A stretch of DNA of 64,000 bases from Elusimicrobia bacterium HGW-Elusimicrobia-1 (lineage in GTDB: Bacteria; Elusimicrobiota; Endomicrobiia; PHAN01), in the NCBI GenBank assembly GCA_002841695.1, contig PHAN01000011.1, positions 26,850 to 90,849 on the forward strand, read 5' to 3'. The notes beneath the pieces were generated by a model that saw only the letters and a program-made list of their open reading frames with translations, ran no database searches and had not been told where the DNA came from. How positions within the stretch are numbered: position 1 is the first letter of the stretch; each line of letters opens with the position of its first letter. Position numbers and translations under genes: made by a program. This document shows positions 7,016 through 17,272 of the stretch, piece after piece.

Positions 7016-10000
7016 ATGCCGTTTCCGTTTTTCGGACATATTATTTCGACTGTCGGTCCGCGTTTGGGTAAATTTCTGCCCAAAAAGAGTATTGCCGAGG
7101 AACATCCCCTCAGGGACGAACTCTTCAGCATAGATCAGTTTGAGGCGCACGCCAAAAAATTGGCCGGAAAACACACTGTCAGTTTCAAAAGGGGTCGGGA
7201 AAAACTTCTGTCGCGCCTGAAAGAAAACGAAAGGATACTGTTACGGACATATGAGTTGCTCAATGAGGCGGGAAAAGTCAAAAGAAGAATATCGCCCGCC
7301 GGCGAATGGCTGCTCGATAATTATTATCTTATCGAGGAACAAATCCGTCTCGCGCAAAAATACCTGCCTAAAGGTTACAGCCGCGAATTACCCAACTTAA
7401 CCAAAGGTCCCATGGCCGGATATCCGCGTGTCTACGATATCGCAATGACGATGGTTTCCCACGGCGACGGCCGGCTCGATATCAAGGGACTGTCCGGATT
7501 CGTGTCATCCTATCAAACCGTCAAACATCTGAAACTGGGCGAGTTGTGGGCCATCCCCATAATGTTGCGGCTGGCCTTAATTGAAAATTTGCGGCGCGTT
7601 TCATCCCGTATGATGCGTTCTCAAATCGACAGAGACCGCGCCGCCGCCTGCGCCGACCGTATTCTTGAAGTTTCGGCAAAAGACGCTAACGACGTAATTC
7701 TTGAGATTGCCTCAATGGCAAAGAGCGATTTGCCGCTTTCCAGCTCTTTTGTGGCGGAATTCGTCAGGCGGATTCACGGTCAAAGTTCCACGCTGAACCT
7801 TCCTCTGAGCTGGCTGGAAAAGAAACTTTCCGAGCGCGGCGAAAACATAGACCGGCTCATACAATCCATCGGTCACGATCTGGCCGCCGATCAGGTGTCG
7901 ATGGCAAACACCATAGAGAGTTTGCGGCTGCTTGAAGCCAAGGACTGGCACGATTTTGTCGAACAGTCAAGTATCGTCGAAGAAATTTTAAGAAGGGACC
8001 CGTCCGGCGATTACGGTCTGATGTCCTTTGCCACGCGCGACGGTTATCGCCACGTGATAGAAAAACTTTCCGCGCAAGGCCGCCTCGCGGAAGAAGCCGT
8101 CGCCGCCGCGGTCGTTCGACTCGCGGCGGAAGCGGAAATATCACTCGGTCGTCGGGCCGCGGCGGCGCATATCGGATATTACCTTATTGATAGGGGACTG
8201 AGGCAATTATACCGCGCATTGGGGCTTCGAGCGCCTTTAAGCGTGTCTCTACAAACGAAAAATACGGCCCTGCCGTTGAGCGCGTACATAGGTTCGATTG
8301 TAACTCTGAGCGCAGCCGTTTTTGCCGCGTTTTTGTTTTTGGCGCAGGACGTCCTGTCGGCGCCGTGGCCGCGGCTTGTGTTATTCGTCATCCCGCTGTT
8401 TGTTGTGGCGGGTCAGGCGGCGATTTCCGTGGTGAACTGGATTTCAACCATTCTTGTCAAACCCGGTCCGCTTCCCAGGATGGATTTCTCCGAAGGCATT
8501 CCGGCCCGGGCGCATACGCTGGTAGTCGTTCCTTCCATGCTGAGCGGCCCGCGCGGGGTGGAATCGCTTGTTGAAAATATGGAGGTCCATTATCTGGCGA
8601 ATACCGACGCCAACGTGGATTTCGCGCTGCTGACGGATTTTTGCGACGCGCCGCGGATGACCATGCCCGACGACGACGCCCTTCTTGCGCAGGCCGTCGC
8701 CGGCATAGAAAAACTTAATCAGAAATACCGCCGCCTCAAAGAAAATATTTTTTATCTTTTCCACCGTCCGCGCATTTGGAACGACAGGGAAAGTGTGTGG
8801 ATGGGTTATGAGCGCAAAAGGGGAAAACTCGCGGATTTGAATTCTCTGCTGCGCGGCGGCGCGAAAGATAAATTCAGCGCGATAGTGGGCGACCCCGGGC
8901 GCTTGCAGGACGTAAAATACGTTATAACGCTCGACGCCGACACGCGTATGCCGCGCGACGTCGCGCGGGAGTTGGCGGGCGTTATCGAACATCCGTTGAA
9001 CAGGCCGGTCTACGACGAGAAAAAGCGGCGCGTTACCGCCGGTTACGGCATTTTACAGCCGAGGGTGGAAGCCGCCTACCCGGGCGGGAATCCGTCCCTG
9101 TTCGTTAAAGTGTACGGCGGCGAATCCGGCATCGACCCTTATACAAAGACCGTCTCGGACGTGTATCAGGATCTTTTTGGCGAGGGGTCTTTTATCGGAA
9201 AGGGCCTTTACGACGTCGATGCCTTTGAAAAATCTCTCGCGGGACGTTTTCCGGAAAATCTTATATTGAGCCACGACCTCCTGGAAGGATGCTACGCGCG
9301 CTCCGCGCTTGTCACCGACGTGCAGCTTTATGAAGAATATCCCGCCGCCTACCTCAAAGACGCAAGCCGCAGACACCGATGGATTCGCGGCGACGTCCAG
9401 ATAGCCCGATGGATATTCGCGAAGGTGCCCGCCTTCGGCGGTAAAAAAGTCAAAAATCCTATATCCGTTTTGTCCAAATGGAAAATATTCGACAATCTCA
9501 GACGGACGTTAGTTCCGGCGTCGACCGCTTTTTTGCTTTTGTTCGGGTGGACGTTTTTTGAGCCCGCGTGGTTTTGGTCGCTTGCGGCGATAGCTTTTAT
9601 GGGTTCGCCGGCGGCGCTCGCGGAACTGGTTAAGGCCGCAAGAAAATCCGCGGAGATAACTCTGAACGCGCATTTGGATTCCATGCTTTCCTCGCTCCTC
9701 TCCCGCGCCGGACAATTTTGTTTTTCACTCACTTTTGTCGTCTATGAGGCCTTTTACGGTTTGGACGCGATCGCGGCCGCATTGTGGCGTATCCTCGTTT
9801 CGCGCCGGCGCCTGCTCAAATGGAAAACGTTCAACGAATCGGCGTCGAGCTCGCCGAAAAACATTTTTGGTTTCTATAAAAAAATGTACGTGCCGCCTAT
9901 GATAGTCGTTTCTTTTTGGGCGTATTCGGCGTTAGTACAAAAAAACATAGACGCGCTTACGGCTGCAATTCTGGGTTTGTGGGCGTTGGCTCCGGCCGTC

Positions 10001-13000
10001 GCGTATTTGATCAGTCGTCCCGGGTCCTCCCGCAAAATCATTCTGTCCGTTCCGCAGCTTCTTTTTTTGAGAAGCAAGGCCCGAAGGATTTGGGATTTTT
10101 CCGAAACCTTTGTCACCGAGCGGGACAACTGGCTTCCGCCGGACAATTTTCAGGAAGAGCCCCTCGGCGCCGTCGCGCACAGGACATCGCCCACCAATAT
10201 AGGGCTGTCTCTGCTGTCGAACCTCGCGGCGTATGATTTCGGTTACGTGTCCATGGGGCGGATGTTTAACAGATCGGAAAAAACTCTCGGCACGATGGAT
10301 CGCATGGAAAAATACAGAGGACATTTTTATAACTGGTACGATACGCAAACCTTAAAACCGCTTGAGCCGCTTTATGTTTCCTCGGTCGACAGCGGAAATC
10401 TGGCCGGCCATTTGCTGGTTTTGCGTTCCGGACTTATGGAAATGAGGGAGAATAAAATAGTCCACTTGAAAATATTCGACGGCCTCGCGGACACTTTGAG
10501 CGTTCTTCGGGAATGTGTCGCGCAACTGGCAAAAAACAAAACGCCCGCCCAACCGGGGCTTGCCGGAGTCCTCTCGGAAAAGATAGATTATTTCAGGAAA
10601 AACCTCGCCGCTCCGCCTTCTTCTCTTCCGGAAATACACGCGCTTTTGCGGCGTTTCTCGAAGGATATATCCAAAGTTCTGTCAGTTTTGCCCTCTGAGG
10701 ATACCTGGAAAATTAAAAAATGGGCGCAAGTGTTTGAAAGACAGTGTTATGATTATCTGGAAGATATGTCTTTTATAGCCCCGTGGATTCTGATGCCTCC
10801 GGAAATTCCCGGTATGTGGGACAAAGGCGGCGAGAACCGCAGGCGTCTCCTTGCCCGTTTGCGCGAAGAATTGCGGCGTTTGGATGAAATACCCGTATTG
10901 TCCGAAGTAGCGATGCTGGAAATGAAATTTTTCTCCCTGATAGACGAAATTCGCGGGGACATCGTTTCATCGGGCGACGACTCGCTCAGAGAAAACGAAT
11001 GGTTCGAGCAACTCAAAAACGCCATAAGCGCCGCGTCGGCCCGATCGAGCGAAAGAATCACGGCAATCGACTATATAGTTTTGCGCGCCAGCGAACTTTC
11101 CGCCATAGAATACGAATTTCTCTACGACAAAACCTCGTATTTGCTTTCCATAGGATACAATGTCGGCGAACATAAATCCGATTCGGGCTGTTACGACCTT
11201 CTGGCTTCGGAATCGCGTCTTTGCAGTTATGTGGCTATTGCCCAGGGGCGGTTGCCGCAGAAACACTGGTTTATGCTCGGCAGAATGCTTTCAAAGTACG
11301 GCGGCCCGCCCGTTTTGGTTTCTTGGGGCGGTTCGATGTTTGAATACCTGATGCCTCTTTTGGTAATGCCCACCTACGAGGATACTCTTCTTGAGAGAAC
11401 TTATCATGCCATGATAGGCCGCCAGATAAAATACGCTTCCGCCAACAATATCCCGTGGGGCATTTCGGAATCCGGCTACAATAAAATTGACGCGGCAATG
11501 ACATATCAGTACCGCGCGTTCGGAGTCCCCGATATAGGTTTTAAGAGGGGACTGTCGGAAGATTTGGTAATCGCCCCTTACGCCGCCGTTATGGCGCTGA
11601 TGGTCGAACCGGCCAAGGCGTACGAAAATCTCAGACAATTAAATGAGATGGGCTTCGCGGGGGAATACGGTTTTTACGAGGCGGTTGATTATACTCCGTC
11701 CCGACTCAGTCGGGATAAAACGCGCGCCGTCGTCAAATCGTATATGGCGCACCATCAGGGAATGAGCTTTCTGTCCCTGGCGTACGTTTTGCTGGATATG
11801 CCGATGCAAAGGCGTTTTCTCTCGGATCCCATGTTTAAGGCGACCGAGCTTCTTTTGCAGGAGCGAGTGCCGAAAGAGGCGCCTTTGCTTTATGACGTCG
11901 AGGTTACCGGAAGTTTGAAAAAAATCGAAGAAAGAGAAGCGCTCCTGCGCGTATTCATCAATCCCGATACACCCTCCCCCGAAACGCACCTTTTATCCAA
12001 CGGAACATACAGCGTTATGGTGACCAATGCCGGCGGCGGATACAGCCGCTGGAAAAATATCGGAGTGACAAGATGGCGCGAAGACGCCACATCGGACGCC
12101 GACGGAGCTTTCATATACCTGCGCGACACGATAACCGGCGAGTTCTGGTCCGCGGCATACCAGCCGGCATTGAAAAAATCCGATAGCTACGAAGCCGTAT
12201 TCTCGCAGTCGCGGGCCGAATTCAAGCGCAGGGATAACGGCATAGACACTCACACGACAATAGCGGTTTCGCCCGAGGACGATATAGAACTCCGTCGGGT
12301 GAAGATAACCAATACGTCGCGGAGCCGCACTCGCGTCATCGAGATTACCAGTTATGCGGAAGCCGTGCTGAATTATCCCGCCCACGACGCGGCTCACAGG
12401 GTGTTCGGTAATTTATTCGTGCAAACTCAGATAATCAGGTCGCACCAGGCGATTATTTGTACCCGCCGACCCCGCTCCGACAGCGACAAGTTTCCCTGTA
12501 TGCTTCATCTTATGGCGGTGCACGGCAACGCGATTGTCGGGGCATCCTATGAAACCGACCGCAATAAATTTATCGGCAGGTGCAATACGCTTGAGAGCCC
12601 CTCGGCCATGCGCGCCAAAGGACGCCTTTCCGACAGCGAAGGTTCCGTTCTTGACCCGATTGTCGCAATCCGCTCTACGGTGGAACTCGGACCCGAAGAG
12701 TCGGCTGTAATCGATTATGTCACCGGAATCTGCGAAACTCCCGAAACCGCCCGCGGGTTGATGGAAAAGTACAGAGACCGGAATCTCGCCGACAGAGTTT
12801 TCGATCTTGCCTGGACACGCGGGCAGGTGGCATTGCAGCAGATTAACGCCACGGAAGCCGACGCCCAGTTATACGGCCGTCTGGCGAGCGCAATTATTTA
12901 CGCCAACCCCGCATGGAGAGCCAACGCGAGTGTCCTTAAAGCAAATTACCGAGGGCAGCCCGACCTTTGGGGATACGGCATTTCCGGCGACCTGCCGATA

Positions 13001-15808
13001 GTCCTTGTTCGTCTGGAAGATCAAAAAAATATCGAATTGGCCGCAAAAATGGTGCAGGCGTACTCGTATTGGCGCCTGAAAGGCCTCGCGGTCGACCTGC
13101 TGATATGGAACGAGGACCGTTCGGTTTACAGGGACACAATGGGCGAAAGAATAAACGCCCTTATAGCGGCCAACGCCGAGGTGCAGTCGAACCGCCCCGG
13201 CGGGATATTTTTAAGGCGCGCCGATCAAATGTCGGACGAGGACAAAACGCTTTTTGAGACGGTTGCGCGGATAGTCGTTACCGACAGAGCCGGCACTTTG
13301 GCCGAACAGATCGAGTCCCGCGCGCGGTTAAAAAAAAGCCGTCCGCCGTTTATTCCCGCTCCCAAAACCGACCGTGAAAACGCGCAGGGAAATATCGCGG
13401 AACGCCCGGAACTGGCATATTTCAACGGTATCGGAGGTTTCACGCGTGACGGGCGGGAATACGTTATCACGACCGACCGCGCCCAAAGAACTCCGGCTCC
13501 GTGGGTAAATGTATTGGCCAGCCGCGATTTCGGCACGGTAATTTCAGAAAGCGGCGGCGCTTATACGTGGAGCGAAAACGCCCATGAGTTTCGTTTGACG
13601 CCGTGGAAAAATGACCCTGTGACCGACACTTCGGGCGAAGCGCTTTATATCCGCGACGAAGAAACGGGAATCTTCTGGTCCCCGACGCCTCTGCCTTCCG
13701 GAGGGAATAACCGTTATGTGACGCGCCACGGTTTCGGTTATAGTATTTTCGAGCATGTCCGCTCGGGCATTGTATCGGAACTGACAGTATTTGTTTCGCC
13801 GGAACATCCGGTAAAGTTCGCCGTTTTGAAAATCAAAAATATTTCGGGACGCAAAAGAAAACTTTCCGCGACATCGTACAACGAATTGGTTATGGGCTCT
13901 CTGAGAGATAAATACCATATGCACATCTCGACCGAAGTCGACCCCAAGACCGGCGCGCTGCTGGCCCGTAATCCCTACAACAAAGAATTCTCCGGCAGAG
14001 TGGTTTTTCTTAATGTAAGCGAAACGGCGCGTTTTGTGAGCGGCGACAGAAACGAGTTTTTGGGAAGGAACGGCTCCATCCGTTATCCTGCCGCCATGCG
14101 GAGCGAAAAACTCTCGGGCAAAGCCGGCGCGGGTCTTGATCCGTGCGCTTCCATGCAAGTGAAGTTTGAGCTTGACGATAGTTACCAGAAAGATATCGTA
14201 TTTGCCTTCGGCTCCGCCAAAAGCGTGGACGAAGCCCGCGGCCTTATCGGGCGTTTCAACGGAACGGCGGCGGTCCGGAAGGAACTTGAAAATGTCTGGG
14301 ATTACTGGAAACGCGTCCTCGGAGTTGTGTACGTGGAAACGCCCGACGACTCGATAAATTTCCTCGTAAACGGATGGCTTCAATATCAGACAATCAGCTG
14401 CCGCCTGTGGGGACGGAGCGGATACTACCAGTCCGGCGGGGCGTACGGTTTCCGCGATCAATTACAGGACGTAACGGCCTTAACTCATTCATTGCCCTCT
14501 ATGACAAGAGCGCAATTGCTATCGAGCGCTTCGCGTCAGTTTATCGAAGGCGACGTTCAGCACTGGTGGCATCCCCCCGCGGGCCGCGGCGTTCGCAGCC
14601 GCTGCTCGGACGATTATTTATGGCTTCCATTCGCGGCCTGTCTTTACGTCGAAGAAGTCGGAGACACGGGTGTTATGGATGAGCCGGTCAACTTTCTTGA
14701 AGGTCCCGCGATAAAATCGGAAGAAGAGTCATACTACGGCCTGCCGAAAGTATCCGAAAAATCCGGAACATTGTACGAGCATTGTGTTTTGGCCGTAAAA
14801 AGAGCTCTTAATTTCGGCGCGCGCGGGCTTCCCCTTATGGGAAGCGGAGATTGGAACGACGGTATGAATCTGGTCGGTCGGCAGGGCAAGGGCGAAAGCG
14901 TATGGCTGGCATTTTTTCTGTGCCATATACTTAAATCAATGTCGTCGCTGGCCGAGAGCCGCGGCGATAAAAATTTCGCGGAATTATGCGCCGTCGAAGT
15001 CAAAAAACTTTCAAAAAATATCGAGGATAACGCGTGGGACGGCCGATGGTATACCCGCGCGTATTTTGACAACGGGGAAGTCATAGGATCCTCGTCAAAC
15101 ATCGAATGCAGGATTGATTCCATACCGCAGTCGTGGGCCGTCATTTCGGGCGCGGCCCCGTCGGAAAAAGCCGGAGCGGCCATGGACAGCGTCGACGAAA
15201 TTCTCGTGGACAGGAAACACTCTCTTGTAAAACTGTTCGCTCCGGCATTCGATAAGTCCCCGGACAATCCCGGTTACATAAAGGGCTACGTGCCCGGCGT
15301 GAGGGAAAACGGAGGGCAATACACCCACGCCGCCGTGTGGGCAGCCATAGCGTTTGCGATGCTAAAAGACAAAAAACGCGCGTGGGAATTGTTGAATATC
15401 ATTAATCCCATACATCACGGCGACACATTCGACAAATGCGAAATTTACAAAGTGGAACCTTTCGTGGCGGCGGGCGATGTATATTCCGTCGGCAGCAACG
15501 CGGGACGGGGCGGCTGGACGTGGTACACCGGCGCCGCGTCATGGATGTATCGGCTTATAGTCGGGCATCTGCTCGGACTGCGCCGCGCCGCCGGCCGGCT
15601 TTATTTTGAGCCCTGCCCGCCCGAAGATTGGCAATCGTTCAAAATGCATTACCGGCACGGGGAAACGTTTTATCATATAGCCGTTCAAAGAATCGGACCC
15701 GCGGACGGCGTGGTCTCGGTCGTTGTCGACGGAAAAGAGAGCGAGGACAAATCCGTGCGTCTCATCGACGACAGAAAAGAGCATTTCGCCGAGGTTAAAA
15801 TAGGATAA
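7016..15808 (+). CDS. ndvB: cyclic beta-1,2-glucan synthase (NdvB/ChvB type)
   Basis: At 2930 aa the protein matches the usual 2800-2900 aa of the family. An N-terminal region of ~400 residues is followed by membrane helices (about 420-475), then a GT84 glycosyltransferase core with LDADTRMP near 640 and the R/QxxRW-like HRWIRGD near 790. More helices follow (about 835-870, 905-930, 955-1000). A glycoamylase-like domain comes next (SGYNKIDAAMTYQYRAFGVP near 1482, AHHQGMSFLSL near 1580), then duplicated beta-sandwich and GH94-type phosphorylase regions (SGDWNDGM near 2610). In Brucella and Agrobacterium such enzymes start, elongate, trim and cyclise beta-1,2-glucan at the inner membrane using UDP-glucose. 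AGAGGAA precedes the ATG. It stands alone; no NdvA/ChvA exporter is visible. Confidence 0.93.
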   Translation: MPFPFFGHIISTVGPRLGKFLPKKSIAEEHPLRDELFSIDQFEAHAKKLAGKHTVSFKRGREKLLSRLKENERILLRTYELLNEAGKVKRRISPAGEWLLDNYYLIEEQIRLAQKYLPKGYSRELPNLTKGPMAGYPRVYDIAMTMVSHGDGRLDIKGLSGFVSSYQTVKHLKLGELWAIPIMLRLALIENLRRVSSRMMRSQIDRDRAAACADRILEVSAKDANDVILEIASMAKSDLPLSSSFVAEFVRRIHGQSSTLNLPLSWLEKKLSERGENIDRLIQSIGHDLAADQVSMANTIESLRLLEAKDWHDFVEQSSIVEEILRRDPSGDYGLMSFATRDGYRHVIEKLSAQGRLAEEAVAAAVVRLAAEAEISLGRRAAAAHIGYYLIDRGLRQLYRALGLRAPLSVSLQTKNTALPLSAYIGSIVTLSAAVFAAFLFLAQDVLSAPWPRLVLFVIPLFVVAGQAAISVVNWISTILVKPGPLPRMDFSEGIPARAHTLVVVPSMLSGPRGVESLVENMEVHYLANTDANVDFALLTDFCDAPRMTMPDDDALLAQAVAGIEKLNQKYRRLKENIFYLFHRPRIWNDRESVWMGYERKRGKLADLNSLLRGGAKDKFSAIVGDPGRLQDVKYVITLDADTRMPRDVARELAGVIEHPLNRPVYDEKKRRVTAGYGILQPRVEAAYPGGNPSLFVKVYGGESGIDPYTKTVSDVYQDLFGEGSFIGKGLYDVDAFEKSLAGRFPENLILSHDLLEGCYARSALVTDVQLYEEYPAAYLKDASRRHRWIRGDVQIARWIFAKVPAFGGKKVKNPISVLSKWKIFDNLRRTLVPASTAFLLLFGWTFFEPAWFWSLAAIAFMGSPAALAELVKAARKSAEITLNAHLDSMLSSLLSRAGQFCFSLTFVVYEAFYGLDAIAAALWRILVSRRRLLKWKTFNESASSSPKNIFGFYKKMYVPPMIVVSFWAYSALVQKNIDALTAAILGLWALAPAVAYLISRPGSSRKIILSVPQLLFLRSKARRIWDFSETFVTERDNWLPPDNFQEEPLGAVAHRTSPTNIGLSLLSNLAAYDFGYVSMGRMFNRSEKTLGTMDRMEKYRGHFYNWYDTQTLKPLEPLYVSSVDSGNLAGHLLVLRSGLMEMRENKIVHLKIFDGLADTLSVLRECVAQLAKNKTPAQPGLAGVLSEKIDYFRKNLAAPPSSLPEIHALLRRFSKDISKVLSVLPSEDTWKIKKWAQVFERQCYDYLEDMSFIAPWILMPPEIPGMWDKGGENRRRLLARLREELRRLDEIPVLSEVAMLEMKFFSLIDEIRGDIVSSGDDSLRENEWFEQLKNAISAASARSSERITAIDYIVLRASELSAIEYEFLYDKTSYLLSIGYNVGEHKSDSGCYDLLASESRLCSYVAIAQGRLPQKHWFMLGRMLSKYGGPPVLVSWGGSMFEYLMPLLVMPTYEDTLLERTYHAMIGRQIKYASANNIPWGISESGYNKIDAAMTYQYRAFGVPDIGFKRGLSEDLVIAPYAAVMALMVEPAKAYENLRQLNEMGFAGEYGFYEAVDYTPSRLSRDKTRAVVKSYMAHHQGMSFLSLAYVLLDMPMQRRFLSDPMFKATELLLQERVPKEAPLLYDVEVTGSLKKIEEREALLRVFINPDTPSPETHLLSNGTYSVMVTNAGGGYSRWKNIGVTRWREDATSDADGAFIYLRDTITGEFWSAAYQPALKKSDSYEAVFSQSRAEFKRRDNGIDTHTTIAVSPEDDIELRRVKITNTSRSRTRVIEITSYAEAVLNYPAHDAAHRVFGNLFVQTQIIRSHQAIICTRRPRSDSDKFPCMLHLMAVHGNAIVGASYETDRNKFIGRCNTLESPSAMRAKGRLSDSEGSVLDPIVAIRSTVELGPEESAVIDYVTGICETPETARGLMEKYRDRNLADRVFDLAWTRGQVALQQINATEADAQLYGRLASAIIYANPAWRANASVLKANYRGQPDLWGYGISGDLPIVLVRLEDQKNIELAAKMVQAYSYWRLKGLAVDLLIWNEDRSVYRDTMGERINALIAANAEVQSNRPGGIFLRRADQMSDEDKTLFETVARIVVTDRAGTLAEQIESRARLKKSRPPFIPAPKTDRENAQGNIAERPELAYFNGIGGFTRDGREYVITTDRAQRTPAPWVNVLASRDFGTVISESGGAYTWSENAHEFRLTPWKNDPVTDTSGEALYIRDEETGIFWSPTPLPSGGNNRYVTRHGFGYSIFEHVRSGIVSELTVFVSPEHPVKFAVLKIKNISGRKRKLSATSYNELVMGSLRDKYHMHISTEVDPKTGALLARNPYNKEFSGRVVFLNVSETARFVSGDRNEFLGRNGSIRYPAAMRSEKLSGKAGAGLDPCASMQVKFELDDSYQKDIVFAFGSAKSVDEARGLIGRFNGTAAVRKELENVWDYWKRVLGVVYVETPDDSINFLVNGWLQYQTISCRLWGRSGYYQSGGAYGFRDQLQDVTALTHSLPSMTRAQLLSSASRQFIEGDVQHWWHPPAGRGVRSRCSDDYLWLPFAACLYVEEVGDTGVMDEPVNFLEGPAIKSEEESYYGLPKVSEKSGTLYEHCVLAVKRALNFGARGLPLMGSGDWNDGMNLVGRQGKGESVWLAFFLCHILKSMSSLAESRGDKNFAELCAVEVKKLSKNIEDNAWDGRWYTRAYFDNGEVIGSSSNIECRIDSIPQSWAVISGAAPSEKAGAAMDSVDEILVDRKHSLVKLFAPAFDKSPDNPGYIKGYVPGVRENGGQYTHAAVWAAIAFAMLKDKKRAWELLNIINPIHHGDTFDKCEIYKVEPFVAAGDVYSVGSNAGRGGWTWYTGAASWMYRLIVGHLLGLRRAAGRLYFEPCPPEDWQSFKMHYRHGETFYHIAVQRIGPADGVVSVVVDGKESEDKSVRLIDDRKEHFAEVKIG

Positions 15809-15873
15809 CCCCGCCGCTTTCGCGGCCTTTCTTTCAAAATAAAATATAATCCACGGTTCGTTTTTTTTGCGAT

Positions 15874-16521
15874 ATGACAAGAAGTTTGGATAGTATCTAC
15901 GGCGACGATTTTTTCAAAGAATGGGGAAGAGAACACGCCGATTACGTTCGCTCCGCCGAAATTATCGCATCGGAAATACACCGGCAGTTTCGCCCCGCCC
16001 GCGTGGCCGATATAGGGTGCGGCTGCGGAGTTTACGGACATTTCTTGAGCAAAAAAGGAGTCGATGTGTTTTCATTGGACGGAGTGATTCCGCATAAAGA
16101 TCACTCCTTTGCCGTTAACATTCATAAACAGGATCTTACGGAGCCCTTTGAAAACGCCTGGGGCGACTTTGACATCGCGTTATGCCTTGAAGTGGCCGAA
16201 CATATATCCGAATCGCTGACGGAGATTTTTCTTAAAAATCTTGCGCGTTTCTCGTCTGTCCTGATTTTTTCGGCCTCGCCGCCGCATCAGGGCGGATGTC
16301 ATCACGTTAATGAACAGCCCAAGCGTTACTGGGTACAAAAGTTGGCCGCTTTGGATTTTGTTTACAGCCGTCCGAAAACAGGTCTTTTATCCGAAGCGTT
16401 CCGCGTTCTGCGTCCGCCTTATATGTGGATGGCCCAGCAAATCAGCGTCTACGAGCGAGGCAACGCTCATCGACTGCACCCGGGGTCTATGCCGTTCGCT
16501 TCGCCGCGTCGTCGTCGCTAA
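15874..16521 (+). CDS. class I SAM-dependent methyltransferase
   Basis: This 215-aa protein has a Rossmann methyltransferase core. Motif I is VADIGCGCGVYG (about 48-59), an acidic residue ends strand 2 (FSLDG), and motif IV is FDIALCLEVAEHI (about 103-115). The HxxE-type segment and the late HHVNEQPKRYW stretch resemble methyltransferases acting on sugars or small metabolites. The substrate cannot be told. A TATAAT-like -10 (15845-15850) lies upstream, but I see no clear ribosome site before the ATG. It is a single gene between the glucan synthase and the cold-shock gene. Confidence 0.8.
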   Translation: MTRSLDSIYGDDFFKEWGREHADYVRSAEIIASEIHRQFRPARVADIGCGCGVYGHFLSKKGVDVFSLDGVIPHKDHSFAVNIHKQDLTEPFENAWGDFDIALCLEVAEHISESLTEIFLKNLARFSSVLIFSASPPHQGGCHHVNEQPKRYWVQKLAALDFVYSRPKTGLLSEAFRVLRPPYMWMAQQISVYERGNAHRLHPGSMPFASPRRRR

Positions 16522-16607
16522 AAACTTGACGCGCGGACGCTTCCGCCGTCGATGCAATATGCGCTTTTGCGCGCATCCCCGCGGGTAAATATATTTTTGT
16601 CCGCCTA

Positions 16608-16637
16608 TTGCTTTAGCCCGGCGCAATATGCTATACT
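16608..16637 (+). promoter_or_regulatory. promoter of the cold-shock gene
   Basis: TTGCTT (16608-16613) and TATACT (16632-16637) are separated by 18 nt. Transcription from here gives a leader of about 90 nt, typical of csp mRNAs. Confidence 0.5.
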
Positions 16638-16662
16638 GCTCGCGAATGTAGGACAAACAAAG

Positions 16663-16708
16663 ACCGCAAGGTGCTTGAAGTCACCCGGCGCCCCGCGGTT
16701 ATTTTTTT
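16663..16708 (+). promoter_or_regulatory. structured csp leader with attenuator-like hairpin
   Basis: An outer stem ACCGC/GCGGT (16663-16667 and 16695-16699) encloses an inner GGTG/CACC stem. The outer arm is followed at once by A and seven T (16702-16708). This looks like an intrinsic terminator 24 nt before the csp ATG. It may be a conditional terminator or thermosensitive leader. Confidence 0.5.
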
Positions 16709-16732
16709 AACAAAAAGGAGGTGAGATAACAG

Positions 16733-16930
16733 ATGAAAGGCAAAGTTAAGTGGTTTAATGACAGCAAAGGTTATGGTTTCATAACCCCCGAAGAAGGCAG
16801 CGACGTATTCGTGCACCACACCGCCGTCCAGATGGAAGGATTCAAATCCCTGAAAGAAGGCGACGAAGTGGAGTTCGAAGTTGTTCCTTCGGACAAAGGT
16901 TCCAAAGCGGCCAACGTGGTAAAACTTTAA
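16733..16930 (+). CDS. cspA: cold-shock domain protein
   Basis: The 65-aa OB-fold protein shows both RNA-binding motifs, KGYGFI (RNP1) and VFVHH (RNP2), and matches CspA-family length. Family members bind single-stranded RNA/DNA and act as RNA chaperones in the cytoplasm. The ribosome site AAGGAGGTGA is very strong. It is monocistronic, with its own promoter and a structured leader that suggests post-transcriptional control. Which paralogue of the Csp family this is cannot be decided. Confidence 0.95.
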   Translation: MKGKVKWFNDSKGYGFITPEEGSDVFVHHTAVQMEGFKSLKEGDEVEFEVVPSDKGSKAANVVKL

Positions 16931-17199
16931 TTACGGCGTTTTAACGCTGTTTTAATGTTTTTCGCGATAGGACTTAGAATCATCCCCGCGCCATAACAGG
17001 CCGGACAGAGATCTAAAGATTGTCAGTGTAAATAGAGTAAAGTGCTGATTTTAAAAAGCGGTATTAAAGGCGGAGTGATCATTAAAAGTTCACTCAACCC
17101 CAACAAACGGCTTTAGAAATAATAGCAAGATTACCCTTGTAGTTTGCACAGAGCACATTCTGATCTCGTCCGGCCGGCGGGGGGTGTTTTATCGATGAA

Positions 17200-17228
17200 C
17201 CGTCGATGTTTAATCGACGGTTTTTTTT
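17200..17228 (+). terminator. strong rho-independent terminator upstream of typA
   Basis: A perfect 8-bp stem CCGTCGAT/ATCGACGG with a 5-nt loop is followed by eight T. The 270 nt between csp and this site contain no gene I can support, so either the csp transcript is long or an unidentified small RNA ends here. Confidence 0.85.
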
Positions 17229-17272
17229 GTCGGCGGAGTTTAAGAAACAAAGAATAAGGAACGCCAAACGCG

